This document shows, one piece after another, positions 11,599 through 20,723 of a DNA stretch of 64,000 nucleotides. Made by a program: the position numbers and the translations under genes. Under the pieces are notes generated by a model, which saw only the letters and a list, made by a program, of their open reading frames with translations, was not told the DNA's origin and did no database searches. Location of the stretch: NCBI RefSeq assembly GCF_019679435.2, contig NZ_CP139781.1:5204001-5268000 (forward strand), read 5' to 3'. Every line of letters begins with the position of its first letter. The first letter of the stretch is position 1. This stretch comes from Actomonas aquatica. GTDB lineage: Bacteria; Verrucomicrobiota; Verrucomicrobiia; Opitutales; Opitutaceae.

Positions 11599-13734
11599 TC
11601 AGCGACCGGGAGGAGGCGTGGCCGGGGCGGTGGTCGGCTCGGCGGTGGTCTCGGAAGCGTTATCGTCTTCGTCATCCGAGTCGGAACTGGGCGTGCCGGA
11701 GGGCGGTGTGGTGAATTCGATCGGGCCGGGGTCACGCTCGGCGTAACTGAGAGTCCAGATGGCGTCGATGAGCGGTTGGGTGGCGGCGAAAACAACGTCG
11801 AAGGCGGGGGAGCCGACGAGCTGTTGATTGCCGCCGTCGCGGTCGGCGAAGAAGAGCGTGGAGTCGGAGACCTGGTTGCCGACGTCCCCGGTGAGGGAAA
11901 GCTTCACATCGAGGCGGAAGCGCCAGCCGCGCTCTTCGCCGTTGACGGTGATGGTGTTGGGGAACCCGTCCTGGACGAAGCGTTGAGCGCGCAGGGTGCG
12001 CACCTCGTTGCGGAGGGTGGTGAGGGCGGGGCCGCGGGGGCCGGGGAGGTTGGCGAAGACCTGTTCCCACGATTCGCCCTCGCGGAGTTCACGTTGGTAA
12101 AGCACGGCGTTGTTGCTCAGATCGCGCAGGGTCAGGCCGGTGATGCGGGCGCCGACGGGGAGGTCGCGGAGGAGGCGTTGCCGGTAGTGCAGGGGATCGA
12201 CCGGGGTGGAGGCGAGGATGTCGGGCCGCACCGAGTAGACGAAGGTCTGGTTACGCAAGGTGGCGTAGGTGTGGTCGCCGGTTTGGTCGGTGCCGATGAG
12301 CAGGGTGGGATTGTCGTTGGCCAGTGCGCCGGCCGCCGGTGTGCTGAAGTTGATCGCGATGGTGCGTTGGGGGCGGTTGAGGCCCCAGTCCTCCAACTGG
12401 GCTTCGGTGGGCACATCGCGGACGAAGGCGGGCACCTCGCCGTAGCGTTCGGCGCGCAGGTTGCGCAGGTCGCGAAGCAGTTGGTCTTCAATCACGGAGG
12501 TGGAAGCGGGCTGGGTGCGCAGGGAACCATCGGCGGCGCGCTGCACGACTTGCCAGCTGGAAGCGGTGGTGAGGGCGTTGGTCGACGCGGCACCGCCGTC
12601 GACGCGTTGGAGCACGACCTCGTGTCCCTCGTTGTCGGAGAGGGTGAGCGAATCGATCTGCCGGTCGGCGAGGTCGAGGACGAGCGGGTCGCGGAGCAGG
12701 CGCTGGGCGTTGAGCAGGTTTTCGAGCAGGGCGGCGGGCATGGCCACGGTGAAGAGCGCGGCGCGATTTTCCATGCGGGCGTAGTAGGCGATGTCGGGGG
12801 CGGTGGCGGCACCCTCGGGCACGGCGGTGTCGCCGAGGGGGTTGCCGAGGAGCAGGGTTTCGCGGCGGTTGTTGCCTTCGAGCGTGATGCGCAGCGAAGG
12901 GGTGTTGGTGCCAGCGGCTGCGGCGCGCTCGGGGTGACGGGCGGGGTCGCCGATGAACTCGAGCGTGTTGAGAGCGTTGAGGGCGTTGATGGTGGTGCGC
13001 GTGGTGCCGGGATCGGCACGCGTCACGATGGGAGATTCGAAGGCCCAGAGGATGGAGCTCTCGCGGCGGATGCGCACGCGGGCATTGGCGGGACCGGCGG
13101 CCTGAATGTTGAGGGAGCGGACCTCGAAGTCGGGAATGGTGAAACAGGTGTCGGCGCGGAGGTCTTCGAGCCCGACGGAAAGGGCGTCGGCGAGGGTTTG
13201 GGAAACCACGTGGACGCGGGAGCCGTCGGGCGAGAGCACGTAGAGACGGTTGCCGATGGCGGTTTTGTTGCCGATGGCGAGGGAGACGGGCGCGGTCGTG
13301 AGCGTAGCGGTGGCGGCGGTCGGATCGTCGTCGCGGGGCGGCAGGGTGCCGAAGGTGACGGTGAGGGGAGGGGCGTCGAGGTGGTAGTCGGCGAGGGAGA
13401 GGCCGGTGGAGCCGAGGTTGGCGACGTCGTAGGAGGTTTCGTGTTCGAGGAACTGGAGTTCTTTGATGATGCGCTCGACGGCAAAGGGATTGGCGGGCCA
13501 CTCGTAGGGCGCGGTGATGCGCCAGCTGTCGCCGTCGCGTTCGAGGCGGATGGGGTCAGCGACGGAGGGGCCGGTGAGCTCGAGGAATTGGATGTTGGCG
13601 GTTTCCGGACCGAGCACGAGGCGGCGGGCGTCGCGGGCATTCTCTTCGGTGCGCCATTTGCGTTCGAAGCCGAAGATGAAGAAGAACAGGGCGACGTTGA
13701 GGAAAACGAGGATGAGCGTGACTTTGGTGCGCAT
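11599..13734 (-). CDS. DUF4340 domain protein of Gld-type ABC system
   Basis: 711 aa. N-terminal anchor RTKVTLILVFLNVALFFFIFGFE (shown in part; residues 2-24), then repeated DUF4340-like beta modules such as LERDGDSWRITAPYEWPANP near residue 65. It ends with an acidic, Thr/Pro-rich tail. DUF4340 proteins usually sit directly beside GldG-like and ABC-2 permease genes, and here it follows gldG, gldF and gldA on the same strand. It probably works in the periplasm with that exporter. The gap to gldG (121 bp) holds two inverted GCTRAAAN arrays. Confidence 0.82.
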   Translation of the reverse strand: MRTKVTLILVFLNVALFFFIFGFERKWRTEENARDARRLVLGPETANIQFLELTGPSVADPIRLERDGDSWRITAPYEWPANPFAVERIIKELQFLEHETSYDVANLGSTGLSLADYHLDAPPLTVTFGTLPPRDDDPTAATATLTTAPVSLAIGNKTAIGNRLYVLSPDGSRVHVVSQTLADALSVGLEDLRADTCFTIPDFEVRSLNIQAAGPANARVRIRRESSILWAFESPIVTRADPGTTRTTINALNALNTLEFIGDPARHPERAAAAGTNTPSLRITLEGNNRRETLLLGNPLGDTAVPEGAATAPDIAYYARMENRAALFTVAMPAALLENLLNAQRLLRDPLVLDLADRQIDSLTLSDNEGHEVVLQRVDGGAASTNALTTASSWQVVQRAADGSLRTQPASTSVIEDQLLRDLRNLRAERYGEVPAFVRDVPTEAQLEDWGLNRPQRTIAINFSTPAAGALANDNPTLLIGTDQTGDHTYATLRNQTFVYSVRPDILASTPVDPLHYRQRLLRDLPVGARITGLTLRDLSNNAVLYQRELREGESWEQVFANLPGPRGPALTTLRNEVRTLRAQRFVQDGFPNTITVNGEERGWRFRLDVKLSLTGDVGNQVSDSTLFFADRDGGNQQLVGSPAFDVVFAATQPLIDAIWTLSYAERDPGPIEFTTPPSGTPSSDSDDEDDNASETTAEPTTAPATPPPGR

Positions 13735-13747
13735 TTGGAGGGCAAAA

Positions 13748-13859
13748 GCTGAAACGCTAAAACGCTGAAATGCTGAAAGGGGGAGGCGTCCGCGCCCTCA
13801 GCAGCTGGGAGAGTTTCAGCGTTTCAGCGTTTCAGTTTTCAGCATTTCAGATTTTTCAG
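13748..13859. repeat. Paired inverted arrays of octamer GCTRAAAN
   Basis: Four octamers (13748-13779) read GCTGAAAC, GCTAAAAC, GCTGAAAT, GCTGAAAG. A complementary array of about six units occupies 13813-13859. The two arrays can pair into a long hairpin in the gldG-DUF4340 intergenic RNA. Related arrays occur at 16152, 20675 and 37517. Confidence 0.8.
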
Positions 13860-15367
13860 GAGCGGCGGGTCCAGTAGACGACGAGGCCGAAGATGGCGGC
13901 GAGGCCGGGGAGGATGAAGAGCAGGCTGATGCGGAGTTTGCCGAGCTCGGCCTGGCTGAGGTTGATTTGATAGCGCTCGATGGGGCGCGGCAGGGTGTTG
14001 AGCTGAACGTCGCGATCGACGCACCACTCGACGGCGTTGAGCAGGATGGCGAGGTTGCCGGGAGCGGCGAGGTGGGCGTTGGCGGCGAAGTCGGCGTTGC
14101 CGAAGAGGACGAGGCGACCGCCGGGCACGCTGAAGGGCAGGTTCTTGGGCGGCGTGATGCGTTCGGAGGAGACGACGACGCCGAGGCGGTTTTTGGGTTC
14201 GAAGCCGGCGAGACCTTTGAGATCGACGCCGGGGTTGTAGGTGCCGTCGCGTTGGCGGTAATCGCGCTCGCCCCAAGCGGTTTCGGAGGTCGCGGCGAGC
14301 ACGGTGGCGCGCAGGGAATTGTCGAGCGGGCGACCGGGGTCGGGGCGCACGACCCGGGTGAGGCCGAGGTAGAGGGCGAACTGGTTGTCGATGAGCGGCT
14401 GGGTGATCGGGTGCGGCCAAAAGGCGGCGATGCGCAGCTCGTTGCGTTCGGTGACGTGGGCCGGATCGGGCTCGGCGATGATGACGTCGTCGGCGACGAG
14501 ACCCCAGTCGTAGAGCAGGTCGTCGAGACCGTGGCGGACGACGGGCGGCAGGAGGATGATCACGCGGCCGGCGCGGTCGCTGAGGTAGCGGCGCAGCAGC
14601 TCCACCTCGAAGGGATCGTAACGGCCCTGGGGGGCGGCGATGACGACGAGGGAGGCGTCATCGGGCACGGCTTTGTTTTGGGTGAGATCGATGACGCTCA
14701 CCTGCAGGTTGCGCAGGCGGAGTTGGTCGGCGAAGACGGACAGACCACGCTCGGCGTCCACGACGCCGGGCTGCATCTCACCGTGACCGGCGAGGAAATA
14801 CACGTGCGGCTGGTCGGGCGAGGAGACGCTGAGGATGGCGGAGGTGACGACCTGCTCGCCCTTGAAGGCGACGGCGACGCGGTCCTTGGTCTCGTAGAAT
14901 TCGGGCAGGGTGATGATTTTGCGCCGGTCGTTGGCGAGGGCGATGACGACGTTGGCCTGATCGATGCCGAGGCTTTGGGCGATGCGTTGGTCGCGATAGA
15001 TGTCGAGTTCCTCGAAGGTGACCTTGCCGGCGGGACCGGAGGCGGAGGTTTTGCCGGCAGTGGCGTTGACGTATTCGCGCAGCAGGCCGCGCACGTCGCG
15101 GTGAAATTGGGTGAGGTCGTCGTTGGTGTTGTTGGGGTCGACGGTGACAACGAAACGCACGGGCTGCTCGAGGTCGCGCAGGTAGGCGAGGGTTTCCTCG
15201 GAGAGGGTGTGGCGGCGGTGGTTGGTGAGGTCCCAACGGCCGCCGTGATGCAGGGCGAGGTAGTTGAGTCCGCCGAAGAAGGTGACGAAGAGGATGGCCT
15301 GCAGCAGCAGGTTGGTGGAACGCAGCCAGCGGGCTTTGGCGAAGGCGTTGGAAGGAGCGTCGCTCAT
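13856..15367 (-). CDS. GldG-like ABC transporter accessory protein
   Basis: 503 aa with one N-terminal helix (about residues 22-45) and one C-terminal helix (about 478-498) followed by a short basic end. The large extracytoplasmic domain belongs to the GldG / IFT52-like family (HHGGRWDLTNHRRHTLSEET near residue 40; LAGHGEMQPG near 193). In gliding Bacteroidota, GldG pairs with GldF and GldA; here the same order gldA-gldF-gldG is present on one strand, with a 13-bp gap to gldF. Gliding is not implied, because this trio is widespread in non-gliding bacteria. Probably part of an envelope ABC exporter. Confidence 0.87.
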   Translation of the reverse strand: MSDAPSNAFAKARWLRSTNLLLQAILFVTFFGGLNYLALHHGGRWDLTNHRRHTLSEETLAYLRDLEQPVRFVVTVDPNNTNDDLTQFHRDVRGLLREYVNATAGKTSASGPAGKVTFEELDIYRDQRIAQSLGIDQANVVIALANDRRKIITLPEFYETKDRVAVAFKGEQVVTSAILSVSSPDQPHVYFLAGHGEMQPGVVDAERGLSVFADQLRLRNLQVSVIDLTQNKAVPDDASLVVIAAPQGRYDPFEVELLRRYLSDRAGRVIILLPPVVRHGLDDLLYDWGLVADDVIIAEPDPAHVTERNELRIAAFWPHPITQPLIDNQFALYLGLTRVVRPDPGRPLDNSLRATVLAATSETAWGERDYRQRDGTYNPGVDLKGLAGFEPKNRLGVVVSSERITPPKNLPFSVPGGRLVLFGNADFAANAHLAAPGNLAILLNAVEWCVDRDVQLNTLPRPIERYQINLSQAELGKLRISLLFILPGLAAIFGLVVYWTRRS

Positions 15368-15380
15368 GCCGGGTGGTCGA

Positions 15381-16142
15381 TCAGCTGTGCAGCAACTTGG
15401 CCTCGAGGCCGAGGATGCTGAAGATGAGAGTGAGGGTGGTGCCGCTCAGGTAGAACAGCAGTTGGCGGGCGTCGATGATGCCGCGACTGAAGTCGTCGAG
15501 GTGGGTGAAGACGTGCGCGTAGGCGACGCCCTCTTTGAGCGGGGCAAAGATTTCGAGGTCGAGGGCGTTGAGGCCGGACAGCAACTGGGTGCCGATGATT
15601 AGGCCAAAGAGCATGACCACGCCGAGGATGCCGGCGACGGCCTGGTTGCGGGAAAGCGAGGAGGCAAAGATGCCGACGGCGACGAAGAAGAGACCGGAGA
15701 CGGCGATGAAGATGTAGCCGCCAAAGAGCGGACCGGTATCGAGCAGGAAGGCGTCGTGGGTGAAGCGGTGCAGGATGTAGAAGAAACCGGCGGTGGCGCT
15801 CCAGAGGCTGAAGTAGAGGAAGTAGGCGGCGCCGTATTTGCCGAGCACGACTTCGGTGGTGGAGATGGGGGTGGTGAGCAGGGTCTCGAGGGTGCCGAGG
15901 CGGCGTTCCTCGGAGATGCTCTTCATGGTGAGCAGCGGAATGATGAAGATCACCGGCACCCAGAAGAGTTCAAAGAAGGCGACGGCCGGTGAGACCTCCT
16001 GCGGGGCGGCGGCGTATTCGGCGAGGATGCCCGAGAAGATGAACCCCATGAAGGCGAGGAAGATGACCGCAGCAATGTAGGTGCTGGGACTCACCAGCAG
16101 CATGCGGATCTCGTGGCCGAGGATGGTCAGGAAGTGACGCAT
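15381..16142 (-). CDS. ABC-2 type permease, GldF-like
   Basis: 253 aa with six predicted membrane helices, starting MRHFLTILGHEIRMLLVSPS, a typical ABC-2 permease N-terminus. A conserved cytoplasmic loop carries SISEERRLGTLETLLTTPIS (about residues 78-97), which contacts the ATPase. It is the membrane subunit for the ATPase at 16239-17237 and is followed 13 bp later by the GldG-like protein. Confidence 0.9.
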   Translation of the reverse strand: MRHFLTILGHEIRMLLVSPSTYIAAVIFLAFMGFIFSGILAEYAAAPQEVSPAVAFFELFWVPVIFIIPLLTMKSISEERRLGTLETLLTTPISTTEVVLGKYGAAYFLYFSLWSATAGFFYILHRFTHDAFLLDTGPLFGGYIFIAVSGLFFVAVGIFASSLSRNQAVAGILGVVMLFGLIIGTQLLSGLNALDLEIFAPLKEGVAYAHVFTHLDDFSRGIIDARQLLFYLSGTTLTLIFSILGLEAKLLHS

Positions 16143-16151
16143 TTTTAAAAC

Positions 16152-16238
16152 GCTGAAAGGCTGAAAAGCTGAAACGCTGAAAACAGGAAAGGGGGCACGG
16201 GAAGGATGCTGGGTTTTAGCATTTTAGCGTTTCCGATT

Positions 16239-16243
<5 letters not shown>
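16152..16243. repeat. Paired inverted GCTRAAAN octamer arrays
   Basis: Four perfect octamers at 16152-16183 (GCTGAAAG, GCTGAAAA, GCTGAAAC, GCTGAAAA) face an inverted, more degenerate array at 16213-16243, between gldA and gldF. Potential long hairpin in the polycistronic RNA. Confidence 0.8.
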
Positions 16244-17237
<994 letters not shown>

Positions 17238-17275
17238 GCGGGAATCAGAAAAGAGGAGGCAGGGAAGAGACCAAA

Positions 17276-17647
17276 TCAACCCAGCGCTTGCAACGCGGCG
17301 ATATGAGCGTCGGTGGAGAGCAGCCGGGCGCCGTGGTGACGGGCGGTGGCTTGGATGAGCAAATCGATGGCCGGACTGGTCAAACCCGCGGCGCGGGCAC
17401 GCCGGGCCAAGGCGTAGCTCTCCTTCCAGACCGCAGTTGTGACCGGAAGTGCATCCAAAGCGGCCTCAATTTGAGCCAATCCGCGTTTTTCTTTTTCGCC
17501 CCGTGCGCCGTTCCAGAGCTCCAGCGCCACCGGAGGGATGAGGCGGGCTTCGCCGGATTGAATCAGCTCCACCACCTCACGACGAACCTGAGGGTCGCCA
17601 GTGGGGCGCAGCATCTCGATCCAAGCGGAGGTGTCGATAATCGTCAT
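17276..17647 (-). CDS. vapC: PIN-domain toxin, VapC type
   Basis: 123 aa. The PIN acidic residues are visible: IIDTSAWIE (Asp5), the Glu in LELWNG near residue 43, Asp in SPAIDLLI near 92 and Asp in LLSTDAHI near 110. PIN toxins are Mg-dependent RNases, usually acting on tRNA or rRNA. It starts 3 bp after the antitoxin stop, so the pair is co-transcribed. The pair sits between the ABC operon and coaX with no sign of loss of function. Confidence 0.9.
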   Translation of the reverse strand: MTIIDTSAWIEMLRPTGDPQVRREVVELIQSGEARLIPPVALELWNGARGEKEKRGLAQIEAALDALPVTTAVWKESYALARRARAAGLTSPAIDLLIQATARHHGARLLSTDAHIAALQALG

Positions 17648-17650
17648 ATT

Positions 17651-17860
17651 TCAGGCCGAGCGGTCTTCACGCACGCGCTTGAGATCGTCCTGATCCATAA
17701 ATGCGTCGAAGGTGCCAGCCAGATCGGCGGCGGCAGCGAGACGTTGTCGCCGGTTGTAGTCTTCGATGGCCATGAGCACGGCCTCACGTTTGGTCTGGGC
17801 CTTGGTGCGCTGCATGAGTTCCGCAAAGGTGTCTTCGGGAATATCGAAGGTGGTCTTCAT
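17651..17860 (-). CDS. vapB: VapB-type antitoxin
   Basis: 69 aa. Start MKTTFDIPEDTFAELMQRT followed by KREAVLMAIEDY matches short ribbon-helix-helix style VapB antitoxins. The C-terminal half (acidic, with FMDQDDLKRV) should bind and block VapC. Gene order antitoxin then toxin with a 3-bp gap is canonical. Likely autoregulated through the palindromes just upstream (17863-17888). Confidence 0.85.
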   Translation of the reverse strand: MKTTFDIPEDTFAELMQRTKAQTKREAVLMAIEDYNRRQRLAAAADLAGTFDAFMDQDDLKRVREDRSA

Positions 17861-17862
17861 GG

Positions 17863-17888
17863 ATTACGTAATGGGCTAATTGTGTAAT
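17863..17888 (-). promoter_or_regulatory. Candidate VapB operator
   Basis: ATTACGTAAT (17863-17872) is a perfect 10-bp palindrome two bases before the vapB start. TAATTGTGTAAT (17877-17888) repeats the half-site. The region is AT-rich against a GC-rich background. Autoregulation of vapBC is the family norm; binding here is inferred. Confidence 0.35.
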
Positions 17889-17900
17889 ATTTCAACTGCA

Positions 17901-18668
17901 TTACCCGGAACCCTGATTCAGTGCCCAGGCGGCGGCGAGGCCGCGGAGGGTCAGGTCGGGGATGTCGGTGGTGGGCTGGCGGAGGCGGTTGCGCACGAGG
18001 GCGTAGGCGCCGCCGCAGGTGATGACGCGGGCCGTCGGTTCGCCGGCGGCGGTGAGGTCGCCTTCCACGCCATCGAGACAGGCTTGCATGAGGCCGGTGA
18101 AACCGAGCACGGCGCCGATGCGCATGGCTTCGACGGTGGACTTACCGATGGCCGAGGTGACCGGTGAAGTGACGTCCTCGACGAGCGGCAACTGGGCGGT
18201 GTGCTCATGCAGGTAGCGCGTCATGAGCGAGGGGCCGGGGGTGATGATGCCGCCTTCGTAGCCGCCGCGGTCGGTGACGATGTCGAAGGTGACGGCGGTG
18301 CCGAGGTCGATGACGACGGCGGGCAGGGGGCCGAGCGCGGCGGCGCCGGCGGCGTTGGCGAGGCGGTCTTGGCCGATCTCGGCCGGGCGCGGGTAGGTGA
18401 TGTCGACCCCGAGCTTCACCTCGTGAGTGAGTTGCCAGAGCGGCAGATCGAGGGCGACGAGCGCAGTGCGCAGGCGCGGCACCGCAGCCGGCACGACGCT
18501 GCAAAAAGCGATGGCGGTGAGCTCGGCGCGTCGGGTCTCCAGCAGCGGCAGGAGCGCTTCGAGGGAGGCGGTTTTTACCTCACCGGTGTCGGTGGCCGCG
18601 GACAGCCCTCCGGGCGTGCAGAAGCCGAAGTGGGTGTGTGTATTGCCGATGTCGATACAGGCGAGCAT
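17901..18668 (-). CDS. coaX: Type III pantothenate kinase
   Basis: 255 aa from ATG 18668 (MLACIDIGNTHTHFGF), which places the ASKHA phosphate loop at the N-terminus as expected; an upstream start at 18704 is not needed. Further motifs: GVDITYPRPAEIGQDRLANA near residue 80, VIDLGTAVTFDIV near 107 and GGIITPG near 126. It catalyses the first step of CoA synthesis, ATP-dependent phosphorylation of pantothenate. It follows birA on the same strand, a common pairing since some proteins fuse the two activities. Confidence 0.94.
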   Translation of the reverse strand: MLACIDIGNTHTHFGFCTPGGLSAATDTGEVKTASLEALLPLLETRRAELTAIAFCSVVPAAVPRLRTALVALDLPLWQLTHEVKLGVDITYPRPAEIGQDRLANAAGAAALGPLPAVVIDLGTAVTFDIVTDRGGYEGGIITPGPSLMTRYLHEHTAQLPLVEDVTSPVTSAIGKSTVEAMRIGAVLGFTGLMQACLDGVEGDLTAAGEPTARVITCGGAYALVRNRLRQPTTDIPDLTLRGLAAAWALNQGSG

Positions 18669-18747
18669 GGGTGAAGTGGCAGGTATCAAGGGGACAAGTA
18701 TCAAGCGGCGGGGGCAGGTCTCTTGTTACTTGGTCACCTGGGACTTG

Positions 18748-19737
18748 TTACTTTTTGGCAATCGTGACTTCGCCGGCGCGGAAGCGTTGGGGGGCGCCGC
18801 CGTTGACGCGGAGGAGGAGGGAGCCGTCGGTGTCGATACCGGCGGCGATGCCGGTGATTTCTTCGCGACCGTGCAGGAGCGTGATGGTGCGGTCGACGAG
18901 GGCGTCGTAGCGTTGCCACTGGGCCGCGAGTTCGGCGCTGCAATCGCCGTCCTGAAAGGTGCGACAGGCGGTGAGCACGCGGCTGATCACGGCGGCGGCG
19001 AAGTGGTTGAGGTCCACCGGAGCGGCGGCGGCTTCGCCGATGGAGATGGCGCGTTCGGCGAGTTCGCCCTGCCAGCCGCCGGCGGGGGGCGTGAGGTTGA
19101 GGCCGCAGCCGATGACGAGGTCGCGAATGCGGTCGGCGTCGATGCGGGCTTCGGTGAGGATGCCGCCGGCTTTGCGGCCGTTGATGAGGATGTCGTTGGG
19201 CCACTTGATGCGGGCGTCGACCTTGCCGTAGTTGGAGAACAGGGCGCAGAGGTTGACGCCGACCCAAGGCGTGATGGTGGCGAGGCGCTCCGGCGGGACT
19301 TCGGGGCGCAGCGCGAAGGTGAGGTAGAGGTTGCCGTTCGGCTCGGAGACCCAGGTGCGGCCCATGCGTCCGCGGCCACGGGTCTGCTCGCGGGCAATGA
19401 CGACGAGCGGGGTGGCTTCGCCCAGGGCGGCGCGGCGCATGGCTTCGTCGTTGGTGCTGTCGACGGTGTCGAGGGCGACGAGGGTGCAGCGGGCGGCGGC
19501 GGGCAGGCGGGCTTCGATGAGCAGGGCGTTGAGCGTGGTGGGTTTGGCGGTGAGGCGGTAGCCGCGGGAGCGCACGGCCTCGAAGGCGAAGCCTTGTTCG
19601 CGCAGCTTTTCCATGTGCTGCCAGATGGCGACGCGGGAGAGTCCGAGGGTGTCGGCCAGACTGCTGCCAGAGACAAAGTCGTCACCCGCATCGAGGAGCG
19701 TGCGGATGATGGTGAGATCGGCGTGGGCGGTTTTCAT
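18748..19737 (-). CDS. birA: Biotin-[acetyl-CoA carboxylase] ligase / biotin repressor
   Basis: 329 aa from ATG 19737, which overlaps the nadC stop as ATGA, a clear sign of translational coupling. An N-terminal winged helix (LADTLGLSRVAIWQHMEKL, about residues 27-45) shows the repressor form. The ligase core has GRGRMGRTWVSEPNGNLYLT and KWPNDILINGRKAGGIL. A small C-terminal SH3-like domain follows. It makes biotinyl-AMP and biotinylates the AccB subunit; the HTH suggests biotin-responsive regulation. Confidence 0.94.
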   Translation of the reverse strand: MKTAHADLTIIRTLLDAGDDFVSGSSLADTLGLSRVAIWQHMEKLREQGFAFEAVRSRGYRLTAKPTTLNALLIEARLPAAARCTLVALDTVDSTNDEAMRRAALGEATPLVVIAREQTRGRGRMGRTWVSEPNGNLYLTFALRPEVPPERLATITPWVGVNLCALFSNYGKVDARIKWPNDILINGRKAGGILTEARIDADRIRDLVIGCGLNLTPPAGGWQGELAERAISIGEAAAAPVDLNHFAAAVISRVLTACRTFQDGDCSAELAAQWQRYDALVDRTITLLHGREEITGIAAGIDTDGSLLLRVNGGAPQRFRAGEVTIAKK

Positions 19738-20663
19738 TGCTTCCAATCGAGACCGATGTCGACCCAGGTGCTTTGGTGGACGAGGGCGCCGGTCGAAACG
19801 AAATCGAGGCCCAGGCCGGCGAGGGCGGGCAGCGTTTCGAGAGTGATGCCGCCGGAGGCTTCGGTGAGGGCGCGGCCTTTGATGAGGGCAACGGCTTCGC
19901 GGAGTTGGTCGGGCGTAAAGTTGTCGAGCAGGATGACGTCGGCGCCGGCGGTGAGCACGGGCGGGATCTGATCGAGGCGATCGACTTCCACTTCGACAGG
20001 CAGCTTGGGGGCGTGCTGGCGGGCGCGGTTGACGGCGCCGGCGAGGTCGTCGGTGGAGCCGAGCAGGGCGAGGTGGTTGTCCTTGAGCATCACGCGGTCG
20101 AAGAGACCGAGGCGATGGTTCCAGCCGCCGCCGCAGGCCACGGCGTATTTTTCGAGCATGCGGTAACCGGGGGTGGTTTTGCGGGTGTCGAGCAGGCGGG
20201 TGCGGCCCTCGCCGAGGGCGTCGACGTAGCGGCGGGTGAGCGTGGCGATGCCGGAGAGGCGTTGGACGAAGTTGAGCGCGATGCGTTCGGCGGCGAGCAG
20301 GGTGCGCGGATCGCCGGTGAAGGTGGCGAGCACATCGCCGCAGGAGAGGCGGGCACCGTCGTGGGTGCGCAGTTGGACCTCGGCCGGACCCGACGTCTCG
20401 GAGCGGTAGGTCGAGAGGATGAGGCTCAGCAGGGGCAGGCCGCTGACGGTGAGGTCCTGGCGGGCGGTGAGGTGAGCGGTGCTGGTGCGCGGGGCGCTGG
20501 CGATGCTGCCGGTGGAAAAGTCACCGGCCTCGGCGGGGCGTTGATTGAGGCCGAGACCGGCCAAGTCCTCGTCGCGGGCCATCTCGACGAGACGCCGCAG
20601 GTAGGCGACATCGAGGTCGGCCCACGTGAGGCGGTGTAACAGGGAGTCGAAGAGGGCGGACAT
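19734..20663 (-). CDS. nadC: Nicotinate-nucleotide pyrophosphorylase (carboxylating)
   Basis: 309 aa. Contains the QPRTase markers LNFVQRLSGIATLTRRYVD, LLDTRKTTPGYRMLEKYAV and the central GGGWNHRLGLFDRVMLKDNH block. The C-terminal region shows EVEVDRL and LLDNF. It converts quinolinate and PRPP to nicotinate mononucleotide in NAD synthesis. The first gene of a nadC-birA-coaX run; the stop overlaps birA by 4 bp. Confidence 0.95.
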   Translation of the reverse strand: MSALFDSLLHRLTWADLDVAYLRRLVEMARDEDLAGLGLNQRPAEAGDFSTGSIASAPRTSTAHLTARQDLTVSGLPLLSLILSTYRSETSGPAEVQLRTHDGARLSCGDVLATFTGDPRTLLAAERIALNFVQRLSGIATLTRRYVDALGEGRTRLLDTRKTTPGYRMLEKYAVACGGGWNHRLGLFDRVMLKDNHLALLGSTDDLAGAVNRARQHAPKLPVEVEVDRLDQIPPVLTAGADVILLDNFTPDQLREAVALIKGRALTEASGGITLETLPALAGLGLDFVSTGALVHQSTWVDIGLDWKQ

Positions 20664-20674
20664 GAGCGGGAAAA

Positions 20675-20705
20675 GCTAAAACGCTAAAAGCTGAAATGCT
20701 GAAAA
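20675..20705. repeat. GCTRAAAN array, four units
   Basis: Four units (GCTAAAAC, GCTAAAA, GCTGAAAT, GCTGAAAA) fill the gap between the large glycosidase-like gene and nadC. No inverted partner is seen here. Confidence 0.8.
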
Positions 20706-20723
20706 GGCGAAGGCGAGAATGGG

